Shown here piece after piece: positions 27,054 to 37,071 of a stretch of DNA of 64,000 nucleotides. The position numbers and the translations under genes were made by a program. Positions within the stretch are counted from its first letter, which is position 1. Each line of letters opens with the position of its first letter. Source of the DNA: DATGKG01 sp963851325 (GTDB taxonomy: Bacteria > Desulfobacterota > Binatia > Binatales > Binataceae); contig CAWKOR010000001.1 of assembly GCA_963851325.1 (NCBI GenBank), positions 1,860,001-1,924,000 on the forward strand, in the 5' to 3' direction. The notes beneath the pieces were generated by a model, which did no database searches, was not told the origin of the DNA, and saw nothing but the letters and a program-made list of their open reading frames with translations.

Positions 27054-27292
27054 CGCGCGAAGGGATTGGCGAATAGCAGCAGTAAGGCGACCACCAGGCA
27101 GTAGATCGCCATCGTCTCGATCATCGCCAGGCCGACGAACAGGGTGCGCGACAGCGCGCCCGCGGCCTCCGGCTGGCGTGCGATACCTTCCATCGCCGCC
27201 GTGATCGCGCGGCCTTCGGCCAATGCGGGCGTGATCGAGCCGACCGCAACCGCGACCACTGCGCCGATTATGCTCAGCATTTGGACCGTCAT
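27050..27292 (-). CDS. atpE: N-ATPase c subunit (ion-binding rotor)
   Basis: An 80-residue two-helix hairpin with the polar loop ARQPEA (residues 38-43). Helix 1 carries P22 and E26 (TPALAEG), and helix 2 carries the essential carboxylate E59 in MIETMAIY. Sodium-type c subunits generally have ES/ET then T. Here E59-T60-M61 lacks the following Thr, so Na+ versus H+ specificity is open; an N-type ring of Burkholderia pseudomallei has been reported as H+-selective. It lies between atpB and atpF. Confidence 0.93.
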   Translation of the reverse strand: MTVQMLSIIGAVVAVAVGSITPALAEGRAITAAMEGIARQPEAAGALSRTLFVGLAMIETMAIYCLVVALLLLFANPFAR

Positions 27293-27304
27293 CTTCTTCC
27301 TCCC

Positions 27305-27973
27305 TCATTTCTCGAGCGTGCCGATACCGCCGCCGATGTAGACGGTGGCCAGGACGCTGAAAATATAGGCCTGCACCAGGCCAACCAGAATTCCGAATGC
27401 CATGAATGGAATCGGCACCAGCAAGCCTGCCAACGCGAGGACGATCGCACCGATCAGCTCCTCGCTCATGATATTCCCGAACAGTCGCATCGCGAGCGAA
27501 AACGAGCGCGTCAGTTCGGATAAAATGTTGAACGGCAACATTACCGGATTCGGCCTGAGATAGCCCTTCAAGTAAGGGACGAACCCCTGGATGCGCACCC
27601 CATAGTAATGCACCGATAGAAAAACTACCGCGGCCAGCGCGGCCGGCGTTTCGATCGCAGCGGTCGGCGCCTTCACTCCCGGCACGATTCCGCAAAGATT
27701 GGCGACCACCAGAAAGATAAACAGGGTTCCGAGCAACGGCAGAAACGGCGCCGCATCGCGATTCAACAGCGCGGCGATCTGTTCTTCGATTCCGAGGACC
27801 ACGGTTTCGACCATGGCCTGCCATCCGCCAGGGTCGACGCGAAAGCTCCGCGTTATTATCCAGCTTGCGATGGCCAAACCCGCCATCAATCCCCAGGTCG
27901 TAGCGACCGTCCGGCTGATGGGAACGATGCCAATGTGAAACAGTATGGCGGTTTCGAGCGGGGAATGGTTCAT
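27305..27973 (-). CDS. atpB: N-ATPase a subunit (ion channel)
   Basis: A 222-residue membrane protein with five to six helices. The stator arginine is R163 in SLAMRLFGN, and the C-terminal AYIFSVLATVYIGG segment is typical. It conducts ions past the c-ring. ATG 27973 overlaps the atpR stop by ATGA; the frame is open further upstream but that part lacks family features. Confidence 0.93.
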   Translation of the reverse strand: MNHSPLETAILFHIGIVPISRTVATTWGLMAGLAIASWIITRSFRVDPGGWQAMVETVVLGIEEQIAALLNRDAAPFLPLLGTLFIFLVVANLCGIVPGVKAPTAAIETPAALAAVVFLSVHYYGVRIQGFVPYLKGYLRPNPVMLPFNILSELTRSFSLAMRLFGNIMSEELIGAIVLALAGLLVPIPFMAFGILVGLVQAYIFSVLATVYIGGGIGTLEK

Positions 27974-28260
27974 GGCTTCCCCGGAGCGACGAACTTGTAG
28001 CGCTGAAGCGAAATCGTCCGGATCGCAAGGAATCCTGCAAGGCTCGCAAGTAGTGGCGCCGCGCCTTGCTTGGCGCAAAGCGTGAAAACTGCGATCGCTA
28101 AGACTAGGCGCGAGAAATGGAGCAGCACCAGGTTCCATCCCGATCCGCGGTCAAAGTAGATCTGGACATTCCATCTCAACGCCGCAAAATACCCCGCGCC
28201 CAGCACAGCGCCGAGCGATGCGTAGAAAGCTATACGCAGACCAGGGACTACTCCGATCAT
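27970..28260 (-). CDS. atpR: N-ATPase accessory membrane protein AtpR
   Basis: A 96-residue protein with about three hydrophobic helices, in the operon place occupied by AtpR in N-ATPase operons. AtpR is a membrane protein of unproven role, thought to bind c subunits. It overlaps both atpQ (upstream) and atpB (downstream) by 4 nt (ATGA). Identification rests on position, size and hydrophobicity, with weaker sequence support. Confidence 0.8.
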   Translation of the reverse strand: MIGVVPGLRIAFYASLGAVLGAGYFAALRWNVQIYFDRGSGWNLVLLHFSRLVLAIAVFTLCAKQGAAPLLASLAGFLAIRTISLQRYKFVAPGKP

Positions 28261-28571
28261 TCGCTATTCATCCTCTTCCAAACCGCCCAAAATCCAAACG
28301 TGGCGCCGAGAAAAACCAGCGCAGCGCTCCAGAACACACCACTATGGAAAGTGCGGTCAAGCCATCGTCCGACGAACACCCCAAGCAGAATCGGCGCGAC
28401 GATCGTCCATCCAAATCGACCCATCATCGCGAGCGCACGACCCATCGGCCATTCTCCAGTATGCAACCAATGCTGGCGGCGCCGGTGCGCGCGATTCACC
28501 GCTTCTTCCAATTCGCGTTCCTCGGTCCGCAGGTGGTTGTCATCGTGTTCTTGCCCGGTTGCCACGACCAT
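28257..28571 (-). CDS. atpQ: N-ATPase accessory membrane protein AtpQ
   Basis: A 104-residue protein: a charged N-terminal half, then two hydrophobic helices (about residues 48-67 and 73-92) resembling AtpI-like proteins. AtpQ is the second accessory gene that marks N-ATPase operons. It sits 8 nt after atpC and overlaps atpR by 4 nt. Confidence 0.8.
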   Translation of the reverse strand: MVVATGQEHDDNHLRTEERELEEAVNRAHRRRQHWLHTGEWPMGRALAMMGRFGWTIVAPILLGVFVGRWLDRTFHSGVFWSAALVFLGATFGFWAVWKRMNSE

Positions 28572-28579
28572 CTCACCGG

Positions 28580-29011
28580 CTATTTGGGCGGCTCCGCTTT
28601 AAGTGGTCGATCAGTCGGCCGCAAGTAACGATAGATTTGTCGAATCGCAGCATGCTCCAGGCCGAGCACTCCGGATCGGGCGGAACGCTCGGCGTCGAGG
28701 TTCGCCGTCATTCTGGCGAGAACTTCACTGCGCAAATGTTCCAGATCGTCGTTTATCACTGCCTCCCGCGTGGCTATCTCGACAACCGTGCCATCGCGAA
28801 CGCGTAGCACGCCGCCGCGCACGGCAATGTAATGCTCGCCGTCTCCGCTGCTGTTGCGCCATCTGACCACGCAGATCGCAAGCGTGGTAAGAAAATCTGC
28901 GTGGCCGGATTCGACGCCGAAGGCGCCGGTGGAATCCTCGGCCCGGACGTGGTGCACGGAAGCTTCATCGAGCACGATGGCGGTCGGGGTAGTGACGATA
29001 AGCCTCATCAT
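28580..29011 (-). CDS. atpC: N-ATPase epsilon subunit
   Basis: A 143-residue F1 epsilon-type protein: an N-terminal beta-sandwich (LIVTTPTAIVLDEASV, then a GAFGVESGHADFLT loop) followed by a C-terminal helical arm. Two ATGs lie side by side (29011 and 29008); the first is used. It follows atpD by 6 nt. Confidence 0.9.
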   Translation of the reverse strand: MMRLIVTTPTAIVLDEASVHHVRAEDSTGAFGVESGHADFLTTLAICVVRWRNSSGDGEHYIAVRGGVLRVRDGTVVEIATREAVINDDLEHLRSEVLARMTANLDAERSARSGVLGLEHAAIRQIYRYLRPTDRPLKAEPPK

Positions 29012-29017
29012 GTCGGC

Positions 29018-30463
29018 TCATTGCTGCGCCTTGCGGGCAGCTATCTCCTTTTCGCGCGCGTCTTCAAAAGTTCCAACCATGTAGAATGAACTCTCGGCCC
29101 ATTCATCGCCTTCGCCCGCCAGTATCGCGCGGCAACCCTTGATGGTCTCCTCGACAGTGACGGATTTCCCCGGAATTCCCGTGAATTGCTCGGTCACCAG
29201 AAACGGCTGCGTGAGAAAACGCTCGAGGCGGCGGGCTCGCGCTACGACCAGCCGGTCTTCCGCGCTCAACTCCTCGACACCGAGCAACGCGATGATTTCC
29301 TGGAGTTCCTTGTAGCGCGCCACGGTTCGACGCACTTCCTCGGCGACTTCGTAATGTTCGGCGCCGACCACTCGCGGATCGAGCAGGACCGAAGTCGAGG
29401 CCAGCGGGTCAATGGCGGGATAGAGTCCCTCCGCCGCCAGGTCGCGCGAGAGGACGATCGACGAGTCCAAATGGCGAAACGTTTCGACCACCGCCGGGTC
29501 GGTGAAGTCGTCGGCCGGCACATAGACCGCCTGGATTGCGGTTAGGGAAGCCCCGGCCACCGAAGCGATTCGCTCCTCGAGTTCGGCGATCTCAGTGGCG
29601 AGGGTGGGTTGGTAGCCGACTCGCGACGGCAATCGCCCCAGCATTCCCGACACCTCCGAGCCCGCCTGCACGAAGCGGAACACATTGTCCATCAGCAGCA
29701 GCACATCGCGTCTCATGACGTCGCGAAAATACTCGGCGACCGTCAGCGCGGTCATGCCAACTCGCCAGCGTGCGCCCGGGGGCTCGTTCATCTGCCCAAA
29801 GACCAGCGCGGTGCGGCTGAGCACGCCTGATTTACGGAGCTCGGCGAGCAACTCGTGTCCCTCGCGCGATCGCTCGCCGATGCCTGCGAACACCGAGATG
29901 CCCGAGTACGTTTCGACGGTGCTGCGAATCATCTCCATGATCAGCACCGTCTTGCCGACCCCTGCGCCGCCGAACATTCCCGCTTTGCCGCCCCGCGCGA
30001 GCGGTGCGAGAAGGTCGGCGACCTTGATTCCGGTACGGAAGACTTCACGCTTGTGATCCTGGCGATTGATCGCAGGGGAGGCGCGATGAATCGGCCAGCG
30101 GGTGGCCTCCGGTTCGATCGGTCCAAGGCGGTCGATTGGGTCGCCGATCACGTTGATCAGACGGCCGAGCATCTGTTCTCCCACCGGCACCCGGATGGGA
30201 CCGCCGCTACATTTTGCGATCGCCCCGCGATACAGACCCGAAGTGTTCTCCATCGCGACGCTGCGGACGGTGTGAAGATCGAGATGTTCCTGAATTTCGG
30301 CAACCAGCTCAGTTCGGTCGTCGAGCTCGATCATCAGTGCGTCGTTGATTGACGGCAGGTGTCCTGAGGCAAACTCGACATCTACCACCGACCCGCGCAC
30401 CCGGGTGACGATTCCCCGTTGGGCTGCAGAGTTAGCCTTCGAAATGTCGGGAGATTGCTCCAT
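29018..30463 (-). CDS. atpD: N-ATPase beta subunit (catalytic)
   Basis: A 481-residue F1 beta-type subunit with P-loop GGAGVGKT (residues 165-172) and the catalytic-region segment VFAGIGERSREG. It hydrolyses or makes ATP in the F1 head. ATG 30463 is used. The only Shine-Dalgarno-like sequence (AGGAGG) sits just one base upstream, so the true start or the initiation mode may differ. It heads the operon, as in all N-ATPases. Confidence 0.95.
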   Translation of the reverse strand: MEQSPDISKANSAAQRGIVTRVRGSVVDVEFASGHLPSINDALMIELDDRTELVAEIQEHLDLHTVRSVAMENTSGLYRGAIAKCSGGPIRVPVGEQMLGRLINVIGDPIDRLGPIEPEATRWPIHRASPAINRQDHKREVFRTGIKVADLLAPLARGGKAGMFGGAGVGKTVLIMEMIRSTVETYSGISVFAGIGERSREGHELLAELRKSGVLSRTALVFGQMNEPPGARWRVGMTALTVAEYFRDVMRRDVLLLMDNVFRFVQAGSEVSGMLGRLPSRVGYQPTLATEIAELEERIASVAGASLTAIQAVYVPADDFTDPAVVETFRHLDSSIVLSRDLAAEGLYPAIDPLASTSVLLDPRVVGAEHYEVAEEVRRTVARYKELQEIIALLGVEELSAEDRLVVARARRLERFLTQPFLVTEQFTGIPGKSVTVEETIKGCRAILAGEGDEWAESSFYMVGTFEDAREKEIAARKAQQ

Positions 30464-30957
30464 GCCTCCTATCCGAAACGGACAGCACAATGGTCACGCT
30501 GAAGACACGCAGAACAACCAACAATTTCGATCGAGACCACGCTGGAGACTACCACACTCGCGATGCTGACATACTTTCCGATTTTTGTTTTCGAGGTCGA
30601 AGTTTCGTTCCTGGCGACCTGGTGCGGGACCTTATCCAGCGCGCCCTCGCGCGATTATGGAATTCTTTCCGACGCTAGCTTCAACAGTTCTAGGGGCACG
30701 GAAGCAGATTTCCTGAATCGCGCGTGAAACCGCGCGCTGCATAAGGTCCCACTCCAGGTTCCTTCCACACTCGGAACCAACCTCGCCCACCGGGGCGAGG
30801 GTTCAGAGAAATAAAGCCGCTGAGGCGGAGCGAAGCGGAGACCGAAGCGAAGTTAGAAGGTGGGTCGCGAGACGGTGCGAGGCGACCTGGTGCGGACACT
30901 ATGCAGCGCGTCTTTAACCCAGGAGGCCGTCATTCCTGCGCGCTGCCGATCCTTGCT
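30464..30957. other. 494-nt upstream region of the N-ATPase operon, repeat-rich
   Basis: No gene is supported. It contains three copies of a roughly 30-40-nt repeat (listed separately), a CCTCGCCC/GGGGCGAGG hairpin at 30781-30800, and the likely promoter for the minus-strand atp operon near its left end. Confidence 0.55.
30611..30910. repeat. Inverted and direct copies of a 30-40-nt element
   Basis: Copy 1 (plus, 30611-30654) contains CCTGGTGCGGGACCTTAT and CAGCGCGC. Copy 2 (30718-30758) is nearly its reverse complement, forming a long imperfect inverted repeat. Copy 3 (plus, 30881-30910) again reads GGCGACCTGGTGCGGACACT and GCAGCGCG. Copies 1 and 2 could fold into an extended hairpin. This may be a mobile palindromic element (REP/MITE-like) or regulatory sites. 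No transposase is nearby. Confidence 0.6.
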
Positions 30958-31399
30958 TCAGCCAGTGGTGCGGAGCAACAAGATCGGGCAGCGGGCGTGC
31001 TGTACGACCTTCTCTGCAACGCTCCCGACCAGAATATGCGCCAAGCCAGTCCGTCCGTGGGTTGACATGACGATCAAATTCGCCTTGACCTTTTTGGCCG
31101 CCTCGATGATCGCCTGGTAGGCGACGCCGAACTCGAATGAGTGTGCGACAAGCGACGCCGCGTTTGCCCAAATCTCTGCAAATCTCCTCGAGCTTTTCTT
31201 CAGCGGCCTGGGTCTGGTGTTTGAAAACCGCTCCAGAATCAGGCTCCAACAATGGCGACTCATAATAGGTGCGTTCGACCACGAACATCACAATGAGTTC
31301 TGCGTCGTAGGGGCGGCTGAATTCAACCGCCTCATCGAGTGCTTGGAGCGAGGGCGCGGAAAAATCGATCGGCACCAGAATTCTTTCTATCTCCAGCAT
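30958..31399 (-). pseudogene. Universal stress protein (UspA), frameshifted
   Basis: From 31399 the UspA N terminus reads ILVPIDFSAPSLQALDEAV. After about 87 residues (near 31130-31140) the family sequence continues in another frame, as GVAYQAIIEAAKK and MSTHGRTGLAHILVGSVAE, down to the stop at 30958. Joined, they make one about 146-residue Usp domain with the ATP-binding Gly-rich motif. One base is gained or lost at a CGAGTTCGGCG run. It may be a real pseudogene or a sequence error; the intact tandem Usp gene lies at 42797-43651. Confidence 0.75.
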
Positions 31400-31712
31400 T
31401 TCGATTTCTCCTCAAACGTCTCGAGCTCAAAAAAGGAGTGTAGACTCATCGCGAGACTCGCATCATCGGGTCCTCGTTCGGTTTTCATCGCTCCCTTCTC
31501 GTCCTTAAGGGCGAAAACTCAGGTAGTGCCAGGATAAATGGCAGAGTAGCGTGGTCTAGGATGGAAGTCGAAATTGGAGAAACCAACACTTACAGCATCG
31601 ACACTATGATCGAAACTTTCGAAATGATCGAAACTGCTGAAAGCTTTGCCGGCAGGGTTAGTCGAATTTCTTGGCCAGGGAGCGCGTGACAAAGAGCGAG
31701 CGCCTCGCAGTG
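31400..31712. other. Intergenic region with 18-bp tandem repeat and possible 42-aa ORF
   Basis: Two 18-bp units starting ATGATCGAAACT (31606-31623 and 31624-31641) are in tandem with three mismatches. They lie within an open frame 31561-31689 (plus) that would encode a 42-residue acidic peptide containing TMIETFEMIETAES. Its start has little ribosome-binding support, so it is only a possibility. Confidence 0.3.
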
Positions 31713-32426
31713 ATGCCAAACATTTTGCGGCCTTTCGGCGATGACTTATGGATCGCCGATGGTCCCGTGGTTGATTTTTATTCCTTTCCTTATCCGACGC
31801 GGATGGCGATTGCGCGGCTTTCCGATGGCGGTCTTTGGATCTGGTCGCCAATCCCTCTGGACCCACAATTGAAGGATGAAGTGGAAATGCTGGGCAAGCC
31901 GGCGCACCTGGTCTCACCCAACAAGATCCATCACCTGTTTTTGGGCGACTGGAAAGCGGCCTATCCGGGCGCGAGGCTTTGGGGTCTGCCTGCGGTCGCG
32001 CGCAAACGCCGCGACCTCGACTTTAGCGGCGAGTTGGGTGAGCTGCCGCCCGAGGAGTGGGGAAGGGAAATCGATCAGGCGGTTTTTCGCGGGAGCCTGT
32101 TTATGGACGAGGCGGTTTTTCTCCACCGGGCTTCGCGGACAGCACTCTTCGCTGATCTGATCGAGAACTTCTCGCTCGAGTTCTTACGCAAGACACCGGG
32201 TTGGCACGGTTGGAGAACCACCATCGCGCGTCTATGGCAAATCACGGAGCCGTGCGGGATGGCGCCCCTGGAGTGGCGTCTGAGCTTCATTCGGCGGCGC
32301 ATCGCGCGGGAAGCGTTAAACAAAACGCTCGCTTGGGATCCTGCCGGCGTCGTTATGGCCCACGGTACCTGCGTTAACCGAGATGGTCGCGCATTTATCC
32401 AGCGGTCTTTCCGTTGGCTCGCGTGA
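31713..32426 (+). CDS. DUF4336-type protein
   Basis: A 237-residue protein with the family pattern: LRPFGDDLWIADGPVVDFY near the start, then PTRMAIARL, and later VSPNKIHHLFLGDW and MAHGTCV. The family resembles metallo-beta-lactamase-like proteins that have lost typical motifs; its function is unknown. ATG 31713 is chosen over the earlier in-frame start at 31671. It lies between the stress-protein remnant and the hydrogenase operon, with no clear operon link. Confidence 0.7.
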   Translation: MPNILRPFGDDLWIADGPVVDFYSFPYPTRMAIARLSDGGLWIWSPIPLDPQLKDEVEMLGKPAHLVSPNKIHHLFLGDWKAAYPGARLWGLPAVARKRRDLDFSGELGELPPEEWGREIDQAVFRGSLFMDEAVFLHRASRTALFADLIENFSLEFLRKTPGWHGWRTTIARLWQITEPCGMAPLEWRLSFIRRRIAREALNKTLAWDPAGVVMAHGTCVNRDGRAFIQRSFRWLA

Positions 32427-32558
32427 CCGCGCCGCCGAAATCATAAAGGGTCGATCACAATTGAGCCTTTCCTGACTGCGCCACCGCATTGTAGCATCGC
32501 GGAGCCAGTTCACTGTCCACGCCGGGGCTTCAGAGATTTTACGCTATGCAAGATATCA

Positions 32559-32570
32559 CGCTCGCGAGCG
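32559..32570. promoter_or_regulatory. 12-bp perfect palindrome upstream of the hydrogenase operon
   Basis: CGCTCGCGAGCG is a perfect inverted repeat 39 nt before the first hydrogenase ATG. It could be a regulator site or a chance GC-rich palindrome. Confidence 0.25.
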
Positions 32571-32609
32571 ATACAATGTGCGAAAGTCATTTTCGTTGAG
32601 TATTCCTGC

Positions 32610-33716
32610 ATGACCGAATCGCTGCACATGCCCAAGGACACGCTCGACCAACTCATTCAGACTCTACGCCGCGAAGGGTTCAAGGTGCTGGGTCCGGTTG
32701 CGCGCGACGGCGCAATCGCATTCGGCGAAGTGCGCGAGGTCTCCGACCTGGCGATCGCCATGCGCGACACGCAGGAACCGGGGCGCTATCGGCTCGAGCC
32801 GGGCACGGCCGGAGAAATTTTCGGCGTGGTGAACGGAGCGGGATCCCTCAAGCCGTTTTTCTTTGCGCCTGAGGAAACGCTGCTTGAAGTGAAGCGGGAA
32901 CGGCGCGGTTTCAAGGTCAACGAAGTAGCCCCGGAGGTCGCACGCCTCGCCTTTATCGGGGTGCGCGCCTGCGATCTCGCCGCGCTTGCGGTACAGGATC
33001 GTATTTTTCTGCATGACCGCTTTCACGACACGCACTACCAGGCGCGCCGCCAGGACGCCTTTCTGATTGCGGTCAATTGCACCCGCTCCGCGCCTACCTG
33101 CTTTTGCGTCTCGATGAAGACCGGCCCGGAAGCAACGACCGGATTCGATCTTTCCTTGACCGAGCTGGAACAAGGCTTCGTGATGCAAATCGGCTCCGCT
33201 GCTGGTGAAATGATTGCCGCGAAGCTCGGCCTGGTTCCCGCACCCCAAGCCGAAGTTGCGGCGGCAAAGGACCGAATCGACGCATGTGCCGCCGGTATGA
33301 AGCGCCGGCTCGACACCGCGGACCTGCCGCGCTTGCTCTACGCTGAAGCCGAGAACCCGCGCTGGAAGGACGTCGCATCGCGCTGCCTTTCGTGTACGAA
33401 TTGCACGATGGTTTGTCCGACCTGTTTCTGCCACACCGTGGTCGATCAGGAAGAGATCGACGGAAACATGAGCCGGCGCGTGCGAAAGTGGGATTCCTGC
33501 TTCTCGCTCGAACATGCCCATATCCATGGAATCAACTTCCGCCCGAAGATCGAAGATCGCTATCGCCAGTGGCTCACCCACAAGCTTGCCTCATGGATCG
33601 ATCAGTTCGGCACCTCGGGCTGCGTCGGATGTGGCCGATGCATTAGCTGGTGCCCTGTAGGCATCGATCTGACCGAGGAAGTTGCCGCGATTCGCGCGCA
33701 TCCATCGAAGCGATGA
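32610..33716 (+). CDS. Hydrogenase/sulfhydrogenase iron-sulfur beta-type subunit
   Basis: A 368-residue protein resembling the 4Fe-4S beta subunits of NAD(P)-linked cytoplasmic group 3b hydrogenases. Two ferredoxin-like clusters are visible: CLSCTNCTMVCPTC from C259 and CVGCGRCISWCP from C338. It should pass electrons between the FAD subunit and the [NiFe] module. Downstream genes overlap by ATGA, so this is one operon. A 12-bp palindrome lies upstream. Confidence 0.85.
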   Translation: MTESLHMPKDTLDQLIQTLRREGFKVLGPVARDGAIAFGEVREVSDLAIAMRDTQEPGRYRLEPGTAGEIFGVVNGAGSLKPFFFAPEETLLEVKRERRGFKVNEVAPEVARLAFIGVRACDLAALAVQDRIFLHDRFHDTHYQARRQDAFLIAVNCTRSAPTCFCVSMKTGPEATTGFDLSLTELEQGFVMQIGSAAGEMIAAKLGLVPAPQAEVAAAKDRIDACAAGMKRRLDTADLPRLLYAEAENPRWKDVASRCLSCTNCTMVCPTCFCHTVVDQEEIDGNMSRRVRKWDSCFSLEHAHIHGINFRPKIEDRYRQWLTHKLASWIDQFGTSGCVGCGRCISWCPVGIDLTEEVAAIRAHPSKR

Positions 33717-34540
33717 CGCCTTATACGATATATCCGGCGCGCATTACCGCACGCCGAACGGAAACTGCCGGCATCTACACTTTCACCATGCGCTTCGTCG
33801 ACAGCGAGGTGCGGCGAGCCTTCAGCTTCCGGGCCGGGCAATTCAACATGCTCTACGCCTTCGGCGTTGGCGAGGTGCCAATTTCGATCGTTTCGGATCC
33901 GGCCGATCCCGAAACCCTCGAACACACCATCCGGATTGCCGGACGCGTCACTGGCGTGATGGCGGGATGGAAAGTCGGCGATGTGGTTGGAGTGCGCGGC
34001 CCGTACGGCAACGGATGGCCGGTGGAGGCAGCGCGGGGCCGAGACGTGGTTATCATAACCGGCGGCCTCGGATGCGCGCCGGTCGTCGGTCTCATCAACT
34101 ATATATTTCGCCGCCGCGACCAATACGGTGAACTGCATATCCTGCACGGAGTGAAAACGCCGAACGATCTTCTGTATCGCGAGCGTTTCGACCAATGGCG
34201 CCGGGCGCCGCGCACCAAGGTTTACCTGACGACAGATCAACCCGACAAAAGCTGGCACTACAAAATCGGTGTGGTGACCGAACTCTTCGATGAGCTTATC
34301 GCGCCGCCGTCATCGATCGTAATGATGTGCGGGCCGGAAGTGATGATGCGGTATGCGGCGCGGGCGCTGCGCCAGAAAGGTATCGGCGACGAAGCGATCT
34401 ATCTCTCAATGGAACGGCGCATGGAGTGCGCGGTGGGGCTCTGCGGTCATTGTCAGTACCGGGAGCATTTTGTGTGCAAGGATGGACCGGTGTTTACTTA
34501 TCAGACGGTGGCAGAGTTATTCGGGATATCGGGCATATGA
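33713..34540 (+). CDS. Hydrogenase FAD/NAD(P)-binding gamma subunit
   Basis: A 275-residue ferredoxin-NADP-reductase-like protein. It has a FAD-binding barrel, an NAD(P) motif (IITGGLGCAPVVG) and the C-terminal [2Fe-2S] motif CAVGLCGHCQYREHFVC. It links NAD(P)H to the hydrogenase. ATG 33713 overlaps the previous stop (ATGA), and its own stop overlaps the next start in the same way. Confidence 0.9.
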   Translation: MTPYTIYPARITARRTETAGIYTFTMRFVDSEVRRAFSFRAGQFNMLYAFGVGEVPISIVSDPADPETLEHTIRIAGRVTGVMAGWKVGDVVGVRGPYGNGWPVEAARGRDVVIITGGLGCAPVVGLINYIFRRRDQYGELHILHGVKTPNDLLYRERFDQWRRAPRTKVYLTTDQPDKSWHYKIGVVTELFDELIAPPSSIVMMCGPEVMMRYAARALRQKGIGDEAIYLSMERRMECAVGLCGHCQYREHFVCKDGPVFTYQTVAELFGISGI

Positions 34541-35287
34541 AGCCTCGCGTCGCGGTATTCAAGTTCGCCTCGTGCGACGGCTGTCAATTGCAATTCCTCA
34601 ATGCTGAGGATGAGCTGCTCAAACTCGCCGGACTGGTGGATTTCGTTTATTTTCCCGAAGCGCGGAGCCGAGCCCTTGAAGGTCCTTATGACATCGCCTT
34701 CGTCGAAGGCAGCATCACCACTCCCGACGATGCTCGCCGCATCATCCAGGTGCGCGAAGAGAGCCACTATCTTGTGACGATCGGCGCCTGTGCGACGGCG
34801 GGGGGCATTCAAGCGCTGCGCAACTGGGCCGACATCGAGCAATACCGGCGCATCGTCTACCCGAGCCCGGAGTTCGTCTCGACGCTTTCGACCTCGACTC
34901 CGGTTTCTGAACACGTGCGGGTCGACTTCGAGGTGTCAGGCTGCCCCGTCGACAAGCATCAGCTCCTGGCAGTGGTGCGATCGCTGCTGTCCAAAGCGCG
35001 GCCGGTGCTGCCGGGGCATAGCGTGTGTATGGAGTGCAAACGGCGCGGCAATGTTTGCGTGGTGGTGGCGCATGGCGAGCCCTGCCTCGGCCCCGTCACG
35101 CGCACCGGATGCGGCGCACTCTGTCCAGCATACAACCGGGGGTGTTACGGATGCTTTGGGCCGGCGGACGACCAGAACATGGAATCGTTTGCGCGATTGC
35201 TGGCGGGCCAGGGCATCACGGGCGAAGATGCGGTGCGTCGGCTGCGCGGCATAAACGGTTACGTGCGGCCGTGGCGGGAGACGGCGG

Positions 35288-35313
<26 letters not shown>
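34537..35313 (+). CDS. [NiFe] hydrogenase small (delta) subunit
   Basis: A 258-residue small subunit with the proximal-cluster start FASCDGCQ (C13, C16), GACATAGG and SGCPVD. A C-terminal Cys-rich segment (CMECKRRGNVC, EPCLGP, GCGALCP, GCYGCFGP) is typical of group 3 small subunits and indicates further Fe-S clusters. No twin-arginine signal is present, so it is cytoplasmic. It overlaps the large-subunit gene by 26 nt. Confidence 0.92.
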
Positions 35314-36588
<1,275 letters not shown>

Positions 36589-36592
<4 letters not shown>

Positions 36593-37068
36593 TTCGAATC
36601 ATTGGCATCGGCAGTCCTTTCGGCGATGACGTTGTGGGGCTGGAGATTGCGCGAATGCTCGCCGAGTCGCCGCCACCGAACAGCGAAGTTATCCTGGCCG
36701 ATCGGCCGGGGGCGGGGCTGGTGGAATTGCTGGAAGGCGCCGAGGCCGTGATTCTGATTGACGCGATGCATTCAGGTGCGCGGCCCGGAACCATCCGGGA
36801 ATTCGCGTTCGACGAACTTCCCGGTGCGATGCGGTTGGTTTCCTCCCACGATTTAGGTGTCGCGGCGGCGATCCGACTCGCTCAAAAATTGGGTCGTGGA
36901 CCGTCGGTGGGGAAAGTGATCGGAATTGAAATCGCTCCCACCAGCACGGAGCATTTCTCCGAACTTGGCGATCAGATGCGCGACGTACTGGCTCAGGCAG
37001 CCGCGCGAGTGCGGTCGTTGGCTGCCGAATTTGACGAGCGCCGGCTATCGATACCACCTGCCGACTGA
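36589..37068 (+). CDS. Hydrogenase maturation protease
   Basis: A 159-residue HycI/HyaD-type protease with GIGSPFGDDVVG near the N terminus, ILADRPGAGL and the conserved SSHDLGV region. Known members cleave the large-subunit tail after nickel insertion. The GTG start at 36589 overlaps the large-subunit stop (GTGA), and it ends 3 nt before the convergent phosphorylase gene. No hyp genes lie in the window. Confidence 0.88.
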
Positions 37069-37071
37069 CTT

